Assembly: GCA_030148915.1 (NCBI GenBank) | Contig: JASBSN010000072.1 | Location: 1-48,699 of the forward strand | Reading direction: 5' to 3' | DNA length: 48,699 nucleotides | From: Thiogranum sp. | GTDB lineage: Bacteria; Pseudomonadota; Gammaproteobacteria; DSM-19610 | Part shown: positions 1-16,552 of the stretch, piece after piece | Numbering within the stretch: the first letter of the stretch is position 1 | Layout: every line of letters begins with the position of its first letter | Translations under genes and position numbers: made by a program | The notes under the pieces: generated by a model | Told to the model about the DNA's origin: nothing | Database searches by the model: none | Seen by the model: only the letters and a program-made list of their open reading frames with translations

Positions 1-235
1 TACCTACGCTGACACGCTGAGCACCCTGCGCCCGCGCATCATGGTCAACGGTGATCCGCTGCGGTTGCAGGAAACCGACGTCGCCCGGCAGATCCGCGCC
101 TTACTGTTGGCGGCCATGCGCTCGGTAGTCCTGTGGCGCCAGTGCGGCGGTACCCGCCTTGGGCTGCTGCTGCAGCGGCGCAAGCTGAGCGAACATGCGC
201 GCGCGTTGCTGAAATCGGACTATACATTACATTAG
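1..235 (+). CDS. hflD: HflD family protein, C-terminal part (5' end outside window)
   Basis: The frame is open from base 2 and ends in TAG at 233-235, so only about 77 C-terminal residues are visible. They carry the HflD (YcfC) tail signature: an LRPRIMVNG-like strand, then an IRALLLAAMRS helix and the VLWRQCGGTRLGLLLQRRKL segment. HflD is a small helical, membrane-associated protein named in E. coli for its effect on lambda lysogenisation; its housekeeping role is unclear. In gammaproteobacteria it normally sits between mnmA and purB. Here purB is 2.9 kb downstream, with acnA and a palindromic element in between. Family assignment is confident; the N-terminus cannot be judged. Confidence 0.85.
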   Translation, partial: TYADTLSTLRPRIMVNGDPLRLQETDVARQIRALLLAAMRSVVLWRQCGGTRLGLLLQRRKLSEHARALLKSDYTLH

Positions 236-346
236 GGAAGCTCTGATTAATTCGTCATTCCGGCGCATGCCGGAATCCAGTGCACCGAATCTTACTGGAT
301 TCTGGCATACGCCAGAATGACGGAAAAGGAATTAATCAGGACTTTC
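236..346. repeat. MITE-like palindromic element after hflD
   Basis: This is a long imperfect inverted repeat. The left arm (236-281) begins GGAAGCTCTGATTAATT and continues with GTCATTCCGGCGCATGCCGG. The right arm (294-346) mirrors it and ends AATTAATCAGGACTTTC. The loop is about 12 nt (282-293). Each arm contains its own small palindrome (CCGGCGCATGCCGG on the left, CTGGCATACGCCAG on the right). The tetranucleotide TTAG flanks the element at 232-235 and 347-350 and could be a target-site duplication; the left copy contains the hflD stop codon. It has no coding capacity. It may also act as a transcription terminator for hflD. Confidence 0.7.
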
Positions 347-504
347 TTAGATATACGATATATATTATTGTTATTTATATAAATAAAATAGCGTTTTTGT
401 TCGCTCGCCTGGCCCCGGTCAGGTGTTCTGTGTGCCCCTACCCAGTCGATTTTAAATAGCTCATAATGGCGCGTTCAGTTTCGTATTCGTAGCAGGAGCT
501 TTGA

Positions 505-4553
<4,049 letters not shown>

Positions 4554-4572
4554 TCTATCGGCAAAGGCCGCC

Positions 4573-6273
4573 TCAGCGCTGCGACTGCAAGGAGAGCATC
4601 CAGTGCTCGCCGTGCCACCGGCTGGAGCGAATCCACGCCGCCAGCGAGGCCGCGGGCAGCGGCGGGCGGATAAAGTAGCCCTGCGCGGTATCGCAACCGA
4701 GCATTTCCAACAGATCCCAGACATCGGTGCTCTCGACTCCTTCGGCGACCACTCTCAGCCCGAGGTTGTGCGCCAGATCGATGGTGGCGCGCACGATCAC
4801 CGCGTCGTTTTCATCCTGGTCCATTTGCGTGACGAAGGACTTGTCGATCTTGATTTCGTCTACCGGCAACTGCTTCAGATAGGCCAGAGAAGAATAACCG
4901 GTGCCGAAATCGTCGATGGAAAGATGAAAACCGATATTCGACAAACGCCGCATCACCCGGCGGGCGGTCATCGGATCGGACATGATGGCGCTTTCGGTAA
5001 TTTCCAGAATCACCGCTGCGGGATCCACCTGATAACGATCGACCAGTTTCTGCACTTGTGCTGGCAAGCCGCGATCCTGCAGACAGTGCACTGATAAGTT
5101 GATACTGATGGACAACTCCAGGCCGCTCAACGCCCATTGTTTGACCTGCAGCAACGCCCGGTTGATCACCCACAGCGTCAGCGGTCGAATGGCGCCGGTC
5201 TGCTCGGCCAGGGAGATGAAGTTTTCCGGGGGAATCAACCCCAATTGCGGATGACTCCAGCGTACCAGCGCCTCGGCGCAGAAAATCCTGCCGGTCTTGA
5301 CGTCCACCATCGGCTGGTATTCCAGCTTCAGTTCGTCGTTGGCCACGGCATCACCGAGTTCGGCCGACAGCCCCAGCCGGTTGATCGCCTGGGTGTCATT
5401 GCTCGGCCGATAATAGGCGAAACCCTGCTGCTTGCGTTTGGCCTCGTACATGGCGATATCGGCCGCGCGCATCAGCAGCGTGGCGTCGGCGCCGTGTTCC
5501 GGATATTGCACCACGCCGATACTGATCGCGGTACGCAGACGCAGATCATCGATGCGTAACTGAGCCTCCATCACCGAGAGGATCTGGCGACAGACGGAAA
5601 GACTGCGCGAGCGATCGGCGCCGGGCAGCAACACGGCGAACTCATCCCCGCCGAGCCGGGCGACGGTGTCGGTGTCGCACAGGACCGATTCCAGACGACG
5701 CCCGACCAACTGCAAGAGACGATCGCCCACCTGGTGGCCGAGCGTGTCGTTGACCTCTTTGAAGCGATCAAGGTCCATGAGAAATAACGCCAGCGGCGTG
5801 TCATGATCACAGGCATGCTGCAAGGCGCTTTCCAGGCGTTCCAACAACAGGGAACGATTGGGCAGACTGGTCAACCCGTCGTGCTGTGCCTGGTATTCCA
5901 ACGCCGAGGTCTCGGCGATGACCTCCTCGCTGAACCGCTGCAAGCGGTTTTCCAGGCGCTGCAGCGCATCACCGCGGGTACGTCGCGGCAGCGCCAGCCC
6001 CATACAGCCGGCATAGTGATCGAGTGTGGCGTGGATGCGCCCCAGGCGATATTTCAACCACAGGGCGACCGCCCCCAACAACAGCATCGGCACCGAGGCG
6101 GCCCACTTGGGCGCCTCGTCGAGAAGCGCTCTCAGGGGTTCGCTGTCACCGCTCAACCACCACCCGACCAGTAACCCGAACGCCGTCAGTAGCAGGATTT
6201 TCACGCTCAGGCGTGCGCCCGGCTGCTTGAACCACCTGCGCGGCAAATCGGCCACGCTGCTCCTTTTTGGCAT
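4573..6273 (-). CDS. Membrane-anchored GGDEF-EAL protein (c-di-GMP turnover)
   Basis: 566 residues. Two hydrophobic segments (about 23-40 and 60-76) anchor the N-terminus with little periplasmic sequence between them. A short linker leads to a GGDEF domain with an intact GGDEF motif at 208-212 and then an EAL domain with intact EAL at 334-336, a downstream DDFGTGYSS loop (from 454) and KIDKSF. Both diguanylate cyclase and phosphodiesterase activities are therefore possible. The inhibitory I-site (RxxD before GGDEF) reads CDTD, so product inhibition at that site is probably lost. No recognisable sensory domain. A GGGGA Shine-Dalgarno precedes the ATG. Function in c-di-GMP metabolism is confident; net activity is unknown. 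Confidence 0.92.
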   Translation of the reverse strand: MPKRSSVADLPRRWFKQPGARLSVKILLLTAFGLLVGWWLSGDSEPLRALLDEAPKWAASVPMLLLGAVALWLKYRLGRIHATLDHYAGCMGLALPRRTRGDALQRLENRLQRFSEEVIAETSALEYQAQHDGLTSLPNRSLLLERLESALQHACDHDTPLALFLMDLDRFKEVNDTLGHQVGDRLLQLVGRRLESVLCDTDTVARLGGDEFAVLLPGADRSRSLSVCRQILSVMEAQLRIDDLRLRTAISIGVVQYPEHGADATLLMRAADIAMYEAKRKQQGFAYYRPSNDTQAINRLGLSAELGDAVANDELKLEYQPMVDVKTGRIFCAEALVRWSHPQLGLIPPENFISLAEQTGAIRPLTLWVINRALLQVKQWALSGLELSISINLSVHCLQDRGLPAQVQKLVDRYQVDPAAVILEITESAIMSDPMTARRVMRRLSNIGFHLSIDDFGTGYSSLAYLKQLPVDEIKIDKSFVTQMDQDENDAVIVRATIDLAHNLGLRVVAEGVESTDVWDLLEMLGCDTAQGYFIRPPLPAASLAAWIRSSRWHGEHWMLSLQSQR

Positions 6274-6556
6274 GTATCATCCCCGTCACCGGGCCGGAGC
6301 GGTACCTGTAACGCGGCCGGCCGGCATGGCGCCACGAACGGGCGGCGCCACGGACGAACCATCCGCTCCGGCTTGATAAGACTCGCTGGAAGCTTCCGGG
6401 CGGAGGCGCCCGGATGGCCTGTTTTTCCTTAGATTGCATCCACTTGCCTGCTATCCTTGAGAACATCGTTGCAAGCGGATAGTAAGGTAACGGCGGCAGG
6501 CGGGGAAAATTTACCGCGACTGTACAGCCGCCGGGCGGCGCAGTAATCTCTAGCCC

Positions 6557-7087
6557 ATGGACAGCCAGGAAAATTTCCGCCAGTTCACCGAGTTGTTGCT
6601 GGGCATTTCCGCCATGGACATCGACTTGCATACCCGCGAAGAAACCCGTCACGCGACGCAACTGATGACGCATCAGTGCGGGCACACCGTGGAAATCTTC
6701 AGCCGCGACCTCGATGCCCCGTTGTACGATCAGAAGGGCTTCCTGCAAGCGCTTGGGGCGCTGTGCCTGCGCAACCGCAAGGCCCGCATACGCATCCTGG
6801 TGCAGGAACCCAAAGCTGCGATCCAGGGTGCTCACCGCCTGATCGAGCTGGCGCGCCGCCTGAGCAGCTCGATCGAACTGCGCCAGCCGCACAGCGATTA
6901 CCGCGCTCACAACGAAGCCTTCCTGATCGCCGATCACTGCGGCCTCATCCAGCGCCCATTGGCGGATCGCTACGCCGGCAGCGCCAATTTCTACCATCCG
7001 ATCGACGCCGGGCGCAAACTCGAGTTTTTCACCGAAGTATGGGAGCGCAGCGAAGCTCACCCCGAGTTCCGACGGCTGTACCTCTGA
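6557..7087 (+). CDS. Conserved hypothetical protein (DUF7931-like)
   Basis: 176 residues, soluble, no signal peptide or membrane segment. The sequence has an EIFSRDLDAPLYD strand-loop, a basic helix rich in Arg around residues 72-80 (LCLRNRKARIRILVQ) and a late AHNEAFLIADHCG segment, an arrangement that recalls a phospholipase-D-like fold without clear HKD motifs. I believe it belongs to the gammaproteobacterial family DUF7931, but function is unknown. No clear Shine-Dalgarno is visible before the ATG. The next gene starts with the base after this stop codon (TGA-ATG), which implies co-transcription with the secretin-N-like protein. Domain assignment is from memory and tentative. Confidence 0.75.
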   Translation: MDSQENFRQFTELLLGISAMDIDLHTREETRHATQLMTHQCGHTVEIFSRDLDAPLYDQKGFLQALGALCLRNRKARIRILVQEPKAAIQGAHRLIELARRLSSSIELRQPHSDYRAHNEAFLIADHCGLIQRPLADRYAGSANFYHPIDAGRKLEFFTEVWERSEAHPEFRRLYL

Positions 7088-7900
7088 ATGAAAACGCTGT
7101 GCGCACTGCTGCTGTGCTTGCTGATAGCGCCCGCCGGGGCCGAGAGCATCAGCACGATGGAACTACACCACCGACCGGCCGCCGAACTGATACCGGCGAT
7201 CAAACCGTTGCTGGGCGCCGGTGACTCGATCACCGGTCAGGGCTTCGTGCTGTTTCTGCGCGCGCCCGCCGCCACCCGTCAACAGGTCGAACAGATAGTC
7301 GCCAGGCTCGACGTGGCCGCGCAGATGCTGCTGATTTCGGTATTCCAGGGCAGCGACCGTGACTTGCGCGCGCTGCACCTAGACACTCAGCCGGTGCAAC
7401 CAGGAGCCGATCCCGGCGTAGTGCGCGGAGACGAGGGGCGCCGCGACGATAACGCCGAGATCTCCCTGGCCGCCACGCGCGGGCGTGTACGGGACAATCC
7501 AGTGCACCGCTTGCGCGTCACGGAAGGGCAACCGGGCTTCATCGAAACCGGACGTTCCATCCCCTACTTTTCCGCCATCCCCTGGCAGGCGCCGGGCGCT
7601 GTTATCGGCGGCCTCGAGTACAAAGACGCCACCACCGGCTTCTATGTATTAGCGCGCCGCCACGGCGATCAGGTTACTATGCAGATCAGTCCATTCAAAC
7701 AGTCGTTGGACCCGCAGCGCGCCGATGCGCTCACCACCGAGCGGGCGCACACCACCCTCACCGGGCGGCTGGGTGCATGGCTGGTGCTCGGCGGCAGCAT
7801 GGAGCAAACCCGGGAGTCGGCAAGCGCTATCGGCGCTTACCATTCGACCGACAGCCGCAGCAGTGCAAATATCTGGATCAAGGCCGAGCCGCTGGAGTGA
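7088..7900 (+). CDS. Exported secretin N-domain (NolW-like) protein
   Basis: 270 residues. A signal peptide (KTLCALLLCLLIAPAGAES) is followed by a short repeat domain of the kind found at the N-terminus of secretins: MELHHRPAAELIPAIKPLL, then a V/I-rich strand and VEQIVARLDV. The rest (about 90-270) is beta-rich, with VTEGQPGFIETGRSIPYF resembling the linker into a secretin pore, but it is far too short for a complete secretin barrel. It is probably a periplasmic or outer-membrane-associated protein. It starts immediately after the upstream stop and is probably translationally coupled to it. There is no type II, III or IV secretion cluster in the window, so its partner is unknown. Confidence 0.75.
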   Translation: MKTLCALLLCLLIAPAGAESISTMELHHRPAAELIPAIKPLLGAGDSITGQGFVLFLRAPAATRQQVEQIVARLDVAAQMLLISVFQGSDRDLRALHLDTQPVQPGADPGVVRGDEGRRDDNAEISLAATRGRVRDNPVHRLRVTEGQPGFIETGRSIPYFSAIPWQAPGAVIGGLEYKDATTGFYVLARRHGDQVTMQISPFKQSLDPQRADALTTERAHTTLTGRLGAWLVLGGSMEQTRESASAIGAYHSTDSRSSANIWIKAEPLE

Positions 7901-7974
7901 ACGTACCCGGGTGCGGCGAGGGCTCAGCCGGACAATAATTACTACACGGTAACTTCATTAGGAGAGCGTCGCTC

Positions 7975-8907
7975 ATGTTCGGTTTTCAGGAATTCGTTAT
8001 TCTCATTCTGGTGCTGGCGGTGGCACTGGTCATCATGGGCGTCAAATCGATACCCCAGGGGATGGAATACACCGTTGAGCGCTTCGGGCGCTACACCCGC
8101 ACGCTGCGCCCGGGCCTGAACCTGATCGCCCCCGTGGTCGATCGCATCGGCGCCAGGCTGAACATGATGGAGCGCGTCATGGACGTACCCTCGCAGGAAG
8201 TCATCACCCGCGACAACGCCATGGTCACGGTCGACGGCGTGGTGTTCTTTCAAGTGCTGGACGCCGCCAAAGCCGCCTACGAAGTCAGTCAGCTGGAACT
8301 TGCGATTCTCAACCTGACCATGACCAATGTGCGTACCGTCATGGGCTCCATGGACCTCGACGAGTTGCTCTCGCAGCGCGACAAAATTAACGCCCAACTG
8401 CTGCACGTGGTCGACGACGCCACCACTCCCTGGGGCGTAAAAGTCACACGCATCGAAATCAAGGACATCACCCCGCCGCGCGATCTGATCGACGCTATGG
8501 GCCGGCAGATGAAGGCCGAACGGGAAAAGCGCGCCAATATTCTCGAAGCCGAGGGCTTCCGGCAGGCCGAAATTCTCAAAGCCGAAGGCGAAAAGCAGTC
8601 GGCGATTCTCAGTGCCGAAGGCAAACGCCAGGCGGCGTTCCTGGAAGCGGAAGCCCGCGAACGGCAGGCCCAAGCCGAAGCCAAGGCCACCGAAATGGTC
8701 TCTCAGGCCATCGCCAAGGGCGACATCAACGCCGTCAACTACTTTGTCGCCACGAAATACATCGAATCGCTGCAGGCGATCGCCCTGTCACCCAACGAGA
8801 AACTGGTGTTGATGCCGCTGGAAGCCTCCAGCGTCATCGGCGCGCTCGGCGGTATCACCGAACTTACTAAAGACGCACTGAGCCGCCAACAAGGCGCTCA
8901 TGCATGA
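7975..8907 (+). CDS. qmcA: SPFH/band-7 protein, QmcA (stomatin-like)
   Basis: 310 residues. One N-terminal membrane helix (about 6-24, FVILILVLAVALVIMG) is followed by the SPFH/band-7 domain (VERFGRYTRTLRPGLN, then VFFQVLDAAKAAYEV) and an Ala/Glu-rich coiled coil (about 180-235) with repeated AEGEKQ/AEGKRQ units, which drives oligomerisation. QmcA-type proteins form large membrane-bound assemblies and are linked to membrane quality control with FtsH in E. coli. The start has a good Shine-Dalgarno (TTAGGAGAGCG). It overlaps the NfeD gene by 4 bp (ATGA), the standard stomatin/NfeD operon. Confidence 0.93.
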   Translation: MFGFQEFVILILVLAVALVIMGVKSIPQGMEYTVERFGRYTRTLRPGLNLIAPVVDRIGARLNMMERVMDVPSQEVITRDNAMVTVDGVVFFQVLDAAKAAYEVSQLELAILNLTMTNVRTVMGSMDLDELLSQRDKINAQLLHVVDDATTPWGVKVTRIEIKDITPPRDLIDAMGRQMKAEREKRANILEAEGFRQAEILKAEGEKQSAILSAEGKRQAAFLEAEARERQAQAEAKATEMVSQAIAKGDINAVNYFVATKYIESLQAIALSPNEKLVLMPLEASSVIGALGGITELTKDALSRQQGAHA

Positions 8908-9359
8908 GCATGGAGGCCATCAGCTACTGGCACTGGTGGATCCTCGCCGCGGCCCTGGTGATTCTGGAGGTCTTTGCCCCCGGCGCTTTTTTCCTCTGGC
9001 TGGGTATCGCGGCGGCGGCACTCGGCCTGTTGGTGTATGCGTTTCCCGCAATGGGATGGGAGTACCAGGTACTGATATTCTCGCTGCTCTCGGTGATCAG
9101 CATCATCCTCTGGCGGCGCTTCTTCCGCAGCCGACCCGGTGACACCGATCAACCGGCGCTCAATCGGCGCGGCGAACAGTACATCGGCCGGCACTTCACC
9201 CTCGGCGCGCCACTGATCAACGGTGTGGGTAAAATACGCGTCGACGATTCCACCTGGAAAATCCACGGCGAGGACTGCCCCGCCGGGACCCGCGTGGAGG
9301 TCATTGGAGTGGAAGGCACTGTTTTGAAAGTCGAACGCCGCGACGAGCATGCCGGCTGA
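8904..9359 (+). CDS. NfeD family membrane protein (YbbK partner)
   Basis: 151 residues. Two to three membrane helices (about 8-80, including WHWWILAAALVILEVFAPGAFFLWLGIAA as hydrophobic start) are followed by a small beta-barrel OB-like NfeD domain (RRGEQYIGRHFTLGAP ... GEDCPAGTRVEVIGVEGTVLKVE). This short NfeD form lacks the N-terminal ClpP-like protease domain of long NfeD proteins. It overlaps qmcA by 4 bp and is presumably translationally coupled with it; the two proteins are thought to act together in the inner membrane. The stop lies inside a hairpin shared with the convergent folE gene. Confidence 0.9.
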   Translation: MSMEAISYWHWWILAAALVILEVFAPGAFFLWLGIAAAALGLLVYAFPAMGWEYQVLIFSLLSVISIILWRRFFRSRPGDTDQPALNRRGEQYIGRHFTLGAPLINGVGKIRVDDSTWKIHGEDCPAGTRVEVIGVEGTVLKVERRDEHAG

Positions 9360-9376
9360 GCGGCGCGGCGCTCAGC
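9355..9376. terminator. Hairpin between convergent nfeD and folE
   Basis: GCTGAGCG (9355-9362) pairs perfectly with CGCTCAGC (9369-9376) around a 6-nt GC-rich loop. It spans the nfeD stop and reaches the end of folE. Neither strand has a clear U-run after it, so a bidirectional terminator is plausible but not proven. Confidence 0.4.
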
Positions 9377-9926
9377 GGCCGATCAGTTTGAGGAACTCGG
9401 TGCGGGTGCGATAGTTTTCGCGAAATGTGCCGGTCATCATCGACGTCACGGTTTCTGAATTCTGCTTCTCCACGCCGCGCATCATCATGCACAGATGGGC
9501 GGCCTCTATGACTACCCCCACGCCGCCGGCGCCGGTGGCTTCATGAATGGCGTTGGCAATCTGGGTGGTCAACTGCTCCTGGATCTGCAAGCGACGCGCG
9601 TACATATCGACAATCCGCGCGATTTTTGACAAGCCGATAACTTTGCCCTGCGGCAAATAGGCCACATGCGCTTTACCGATGAACGGCAACAGGTGATGCT
9701 CGCACAAGGAGTACAACTCGATGTCCTTGACGATCACCATCTGGTCATTGTCGGAGGGAAACACCGCGCCGTTGAGCACTTCCTCGAGGTTCTGCTGATA
9801 GCCGCGGGTCAAAAAAGCCATGGCCTTGGCGGCGCGCTCCGGGGTCTTGATTAAACCGTCGCGGCTCGGGTTTTCGCCGATGGCGCCGATGATGTCGCGG
9901 TAACTGGTGGTCAGATTTTCGATCAT
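9372..9926 (-). CDS. folE: GTP cyclohydrolase I
   Basis: 184 residues. It converts GTP to 7,8-dihydroneopterin triphosphate, the first step of tetrahydrofolate synthesis. Zinc ligands are visible as Cys75 and His78 (LCEHHLLPF) and Cys146 ([10 protein letters not shown]). The core motif [29 protein letters not shown] and the terminal TRTEFLKLI are typical of FolE type I rather than FolE2. It lies 30 bp downstream of the amidase gene, so it may be read from that operon. Folate supply is relevant to metH 3 kb away, though no direct link is shown. Confidence 0.96.
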   Translation of the reverse strand: MIENLTTSYRDIIGAIGENPSRDGLIKTPERAAKAMAFLTRGYQQNLEEVLNGAVFPSDNDQMVIVKDIELYSLCEHHLLPFIGKAHVAYLPQGKVIGLSKIARIVDMYARRLQIQEQLTTQIANAIHEATGAGGVGVVIEAAHLCMMMRGVEKQNSETVTSMMTGTFRENYRTRTEFLKLIGR

Positions 9927-9956
9927 TCGCGTGAGTCTCTTTTGCTAAGGCCGAGC

Positions 9957-11546
9957 TCAGTTCGGCAACGGGCCGAACCGGGCAGGCGGTTTGCGGTGCT
10001 GCGTGGCCTGTTCGTAGGCATAGGCATACTGCAACAGCTTACCCTCCTCGAAGGGTCGCGCAAGGAGTTGCAGGCCCAGTGGCAAACCACTTGCGGTGAA
10101 GCCCATCGGTACGGTGATAGCCGGCTGTCCGGTATGCGGTGCGATAACCGGGCTGTTGTTGCCGTGGGGGCTGTCGAGATCGCCGAGTTTGCGCGGCGGG
10201 TTGGTCCAGGTGGGGTAGATAATGGCATCGATAGCGGCCTGGTCCATGGCCGCCAATACGCCGTCGAGAAATTCTTTGCGGCGCGGGTCGCCCTGGACGT
10301 CGACGCAAGGCGGTTGTTGCGCTTGTGGCGGACCGTCCTGATTCATCGCCCACTGCATGGCCTCTTCGCTGCCCGGCAGGTAGAGTTTACGCGCGGCCAC
10401 CTCGTCCAGCGAATGAATCGGCGCCGACGCGCCGCGCCCGGCCAGATAGTGTTTCAGGTCATAGCGAAAGCGGCTGCAAAAACCGGTGGCGCTGCGCAGT
10501 CGACCGAAATCGGGGATGCCGAAAGGATCGACGATCACCGCCCCGGCCGCTTCCAGCTCCTTGATCGCACGATCCATGGCGGCCACCACTTCCGGATCGG
10601 CATCACTGGTATTGACCAGGGTGCGAAGCACGCCCAAACGGGCACCCACCAGGCCGTCCGGGCGCAGATAACGGGTGTAGTCGTCCGCCACCCGTCCGGC
10701 TGCCGCCGCAGTGGCGGGATCGGCCGGATCGACCCCGGCGATCACCGAAAACACAATCGCGGTATCTCTGACCGTGCGCATCAAGGGCCCACCGACATCG
10801 CGGTTGAGCAGCAGCGGCACAATACCGTCGCGGCTGGTGGCACCGATTGTCGCGCGCAGCCCCACCAGATCCAGGTGCGAGGCCGGGCCGCGGATCGAGT
10901 TACCCGTGTCGGTGCCCATGCCGATAATGCCGAAGTTGGCCGCAATAGCCGAAGCCGTGCCGCCGCTGGAACCCGCCGGCACCCGCGACAGATCATAGGC
11001 GTTACGGGTTTCACCGTGCGTCGAGCTGATGGTCTGATAGGGACTGAACGCCCACTCGGCCATGTTCGATTTCGCGATAACGATAGCCTGGGCGGCGCGC
11101 AGCCGTTTCACCATAAAGGCATCGTCCGGCGCCATGGCGCCGCGCATCGCCACCGAGCCGGCCTCGGTCGGCATGTCGGCGGTATCGAAGTTGTCCTTGA
11201 GGATCACCGGTGCGCAGAACAGCCGTTGCATATGGCCGCTGCTGTGAAACTGCCGATCGAGCTGTCGCGCCCGCTCAAGAGCGTTGGGGTTGAGGTAAAC
11301 GATCGCGTTCAAACCACTCGGTTGATCATAAGTCTCAATACGCCGGATGTAACGCGCGGTGAGTTGCTCGCAGCTGATGCGCTGCTCGCGAATCGCCCGC
11401 TGCGCGCCGTCGATGGTCAGTTCAATAACATCGACCGGCTCGGGTGTACCGTCCGGGTGCAGGGCGCAGCCCGCGCCGAGCAGCAGGATGAGGGAAAACG
11501 TCAGGCCGGCGAGCGCACGGACCCTTGAGGGAACAGAAAGCGGCAT
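9957..11546 (-). CDS. Amidase-signature family protein, predicted lipoprotein
   Basis: 529 residues. The N-terminus is a signal peptide ending in LLLGAGC, so Cys27 is probably lipidated, although Gly at -3 is not the best lipobox. The amidase-signature catalytic set is intact: Lys117 (PVILKDNFDT), cis-Ser193 (GSSGGTAS) and nucleophile Ser217 (GTDTGNSIRGPAS), with the usual 24-residue spacing between the serines. It hydrolyses an amide bond; substrate unknown. Export excludes a role as GatA. It follows a TlpA-like gene (25 bp) in a leftward operon. Family certain, substrate not. Confidence 0.92.
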   Translation of the reverse strand: MPLSVPSRVRALAGLTFSLILLLGAGCALHPDGTPEPVDVIELTIDGAQRAIREQRISCEQLTARYIRRIETYDQPSGLNAIVYLNPNALERARQLDRQFHSSGHMQRLFCAPVILKDNFDTADMPTEAGSVAMRGAMAPDDAFMVKRLRAAQAIVIAKSNMAEWAFSPYQTISSTHGETRNAYDLSRVPAGSSGGTASAIAANFGIIGMGTDTGNSIRGPASHLDLVGLRATIGATSRDGIVPLLLNRDVGGPLMRTVRDTAIVFSVIAGVDPADPATAAAAGRVADDYTRYLRPDGLVGARLGVLRTLVNTSDADPEVVAAMDRAIKELEAAGAVIVDPFGIPDFGRLRSATGFCSRFRYDLKHYLAGRGASAPIHSLDEVAARKLYLPGSEEAMQWAMNQDGPPQAQQPPCVDVQGDPRRKEFLDGVLAAMDQAAIDAIIYPTWTNPPRKLGDLDSPHGNNSPVIAPHTGQPAITVPMGFTASGLPLGLQLLARPFEEGKLLQYAYAYEQATQHRKPPARFGPLPN

Positions 11547-11571
11547 ACTGCTCAGACCCCGGTAGTGGTGC

Positions 11572-12102
11572 TCACTGACCGATCAGACCCTTGATGAAAT
11601 TAAGATACGGCGGTGTATCCCACGGTCGTCCGCCCAGCGCCAGGTAACGCAGCCGGCCTTCGGGATCGACGAAAAATGAAGCCGGCAGACCACGCGGCTG
11701 CCAACGCTCGGTGACCTGGCCATCGTTGTCCATCAGCGGCACGATATCCGGCGCCACGGCGGCCAGAAAACTGAATACCGTGTCTTCATCCTCGGCGGTG
11801 TTGACAATCGCCAGCTCCAGTTTGTCGGCATCGAGCTGCGGCACCAAGGCCTGGATGGTCGGCATTTCCTTGCGACAGGGTCCGCACCAGGTGGCCCAGA
11901 AATGCACCAGTACCCAGCGCCCGCGGGACTCGGCGATATCCCAAGGTTCGCCGTCCATGTTCTGCAGCACCAGTGGCGGTGCAGCACGACCGTCAAGCTT
12001 AAGGATACCTTTGGGCAAGGCGATGTCGCCGGCGCCGACCGTCCACGACCACAGCAGACAGCCCAATGCCGGAATCAAGGTGCGGGGGAAGAGTTTGTAC
12101 AC
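11572..12102 (-). CDS. TlpA-like thiol-disulfide oxidoreductase
   Basis: 176 residues. An N-terminal hydrophobic segment (about 8-24) serves as signal peptide or anchor, then comes a thioredoxin fold of the TlpA/ResA type with WATWCGPCRKEMP (Cys73 and Cys76) and a late LPASFFVDPEGRL strand containing the cis-Pro region. It probably acts as a periplasmic thiol reductant or oxidant. It overlaps by 28 bp with the end of the upstream gene (12075-12689) and lies 25 bp before the amidase lipoprotein, which places all three in one transcript. Its client is unknown; cytochrome c maturation genes are absent here. Confidence 0.9.
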   Translation of the reverse strand: MYKLFPRTLIPALGCLLWSWTVGAGDIALPKGILKLDGRAAPPLVLQNMDGEPWDIAESRGRWVLVHFWATWCGPCRKEMPTIQALVPQLDADKLELAIVNTAEDEDTVFSFLAAVAPDIVPLMDNDGQVTERWQPRGLPASFFVDPEGRLRYLALGGRPWDTPPYLNFIKGLIGQ

Positions 12103-12689
12103 TGCAGATCCTCGAAGACCAGGGTTTTCACCGGGCCCTGTTTATTGGCGCCTGTCGGCAAGCGCATGGTCAGAGTAAAAGGCCGATCCTGCCGCGGTAT
12201 CACCACGCTGCCGCCGGCGCCTTCGTCCGGGCGCAGGTCGCGCACCTCCGGCAGCAGCGTCCAGCCAAAAGTGGACTGTTGCGCCAGCGGCAATTCGGCC
12301 TCGGCCCAGCGCGCTGTCCAGTAGTCGCGCCCGAGGCGCGGGATATCCTTATCGCCGCGACTGAAGCGCCAGTCGTCCAGTGTCAGCCACAACACATCGG
12401 TGGTTTTATTGTGCACGATCGGGGTCAGGAAACAGGTGGCCAGAATCTGATCGATGGCCGCCTGGTTGAAGCCGCGGCCCAGATAGAAGGCGGTCAGTTG
12501 ATCCGGCGTGCGCAATACCATGCGCACCATCAGGCTATCGTCTTCATAGCGCGGGCTCGCCACACCGCGACTGGGCACAATCTGCCTCAGCGCCTCGCCC
12601 CGCTCGCCGGCCATGGGCGTCCCGACCGGCGCCAGGGCCAGGCTCACGGGCAATAGGGCACCCCGAAATAACAGCTTCAAACGGCTCAT
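12075..12689 (-). CDS. Exported protein of unknown function
   Basis: 204 residues from the ATG at 12689. An in-frame upstream start at 12764 would add 25 Gly/Arg-rich residues with no Shine-Dalgarno and would push the signal peptide inside, so I prefer the shorter form. The N-terminus ([19 protein letters not shown]...AG) is a signal peptide. The mature part has [23 protein letters not shown], then [14 protein letters not shown], a WLTLDDW strand and a late [20 protein letters not shown] strand, consistent with a small beta-rich periplasmic domain. I do not recognise the family. It heads the TlpA/amidase operon and overlaps the TlpA gene by 28 bp. Confidence 0.75.
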   Translation of the reverse strand: MSRLKLLFRGALLPVSLALAPVGTPMAGERGEALRQIVPSRGVASPRYEDDSLMVRMVLRTPDQLTAFYLGRGFNQAAIDQILATCFLTPIVHNKTTDVLWLTLDDWRFSRGDKDIPRLGRDYWTARWAEAELPLAQQSTFGWTLLPEVRDLRPDEGAGGSVVIPRQDRPFTLTMRLPTGANKQGPVKTLVFEDLQCTNSSPAP

Positions 12690-12770
12690 GGAACGCCATC
12701 CTACCGGGAGCCGGCCGCGCCCGCCAGCGCCCCACCCCCTGCCTGCTGCACAGAGCCGAGCCAAAGCTGT

Positions 12771-12776
12771 TACAAT
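12771..12776 (+). promoter_or_regulatory. Extended -10 candidate for metH
   Basis: TACAAT preceded by TGT makes an extended -10 (TGnTACAAT). The predicted start site near 12783 gives metH a leader of about 22 nt. No good -35 is visible at 17 bp. The leader is too short for a cobalamin or SAM riboswitch. Confidence 0.4.
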
Positions 12777-12804
12777 GGGTTTACCTTTTCAGCAATCCAA
12801 CTCT

Positions 12805-16500
<3,696 letters not shown>

Positions 16501-16552
16501 GCGATAGAGCGGCTCCTGGGGCCGCGGCGCGCGCTTTCAACGATGGCTTGAA

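Noticed and set aside
6395-6425. Perfect 8-bp hairpin TCCGGGCG/CGCCCGGA followed by a T-run
   Set aside because: It looks like a terminator on the plus strand but no plus-strand gene ends before it, so I did not list it as a feature.
9942-11528. 528-codon plus-strand frame
   Set aside because: It is antisense to the amidase gene and has no domain; it arises from GC-rich codon bias, and the amidase with complete catalytic residues is the real gene.
12690-12804. Riboswitch in the metH leader
   Set aside because: The stretch is too short for a cobalamin or SAM riboswitch and lacks their conserved boxes.
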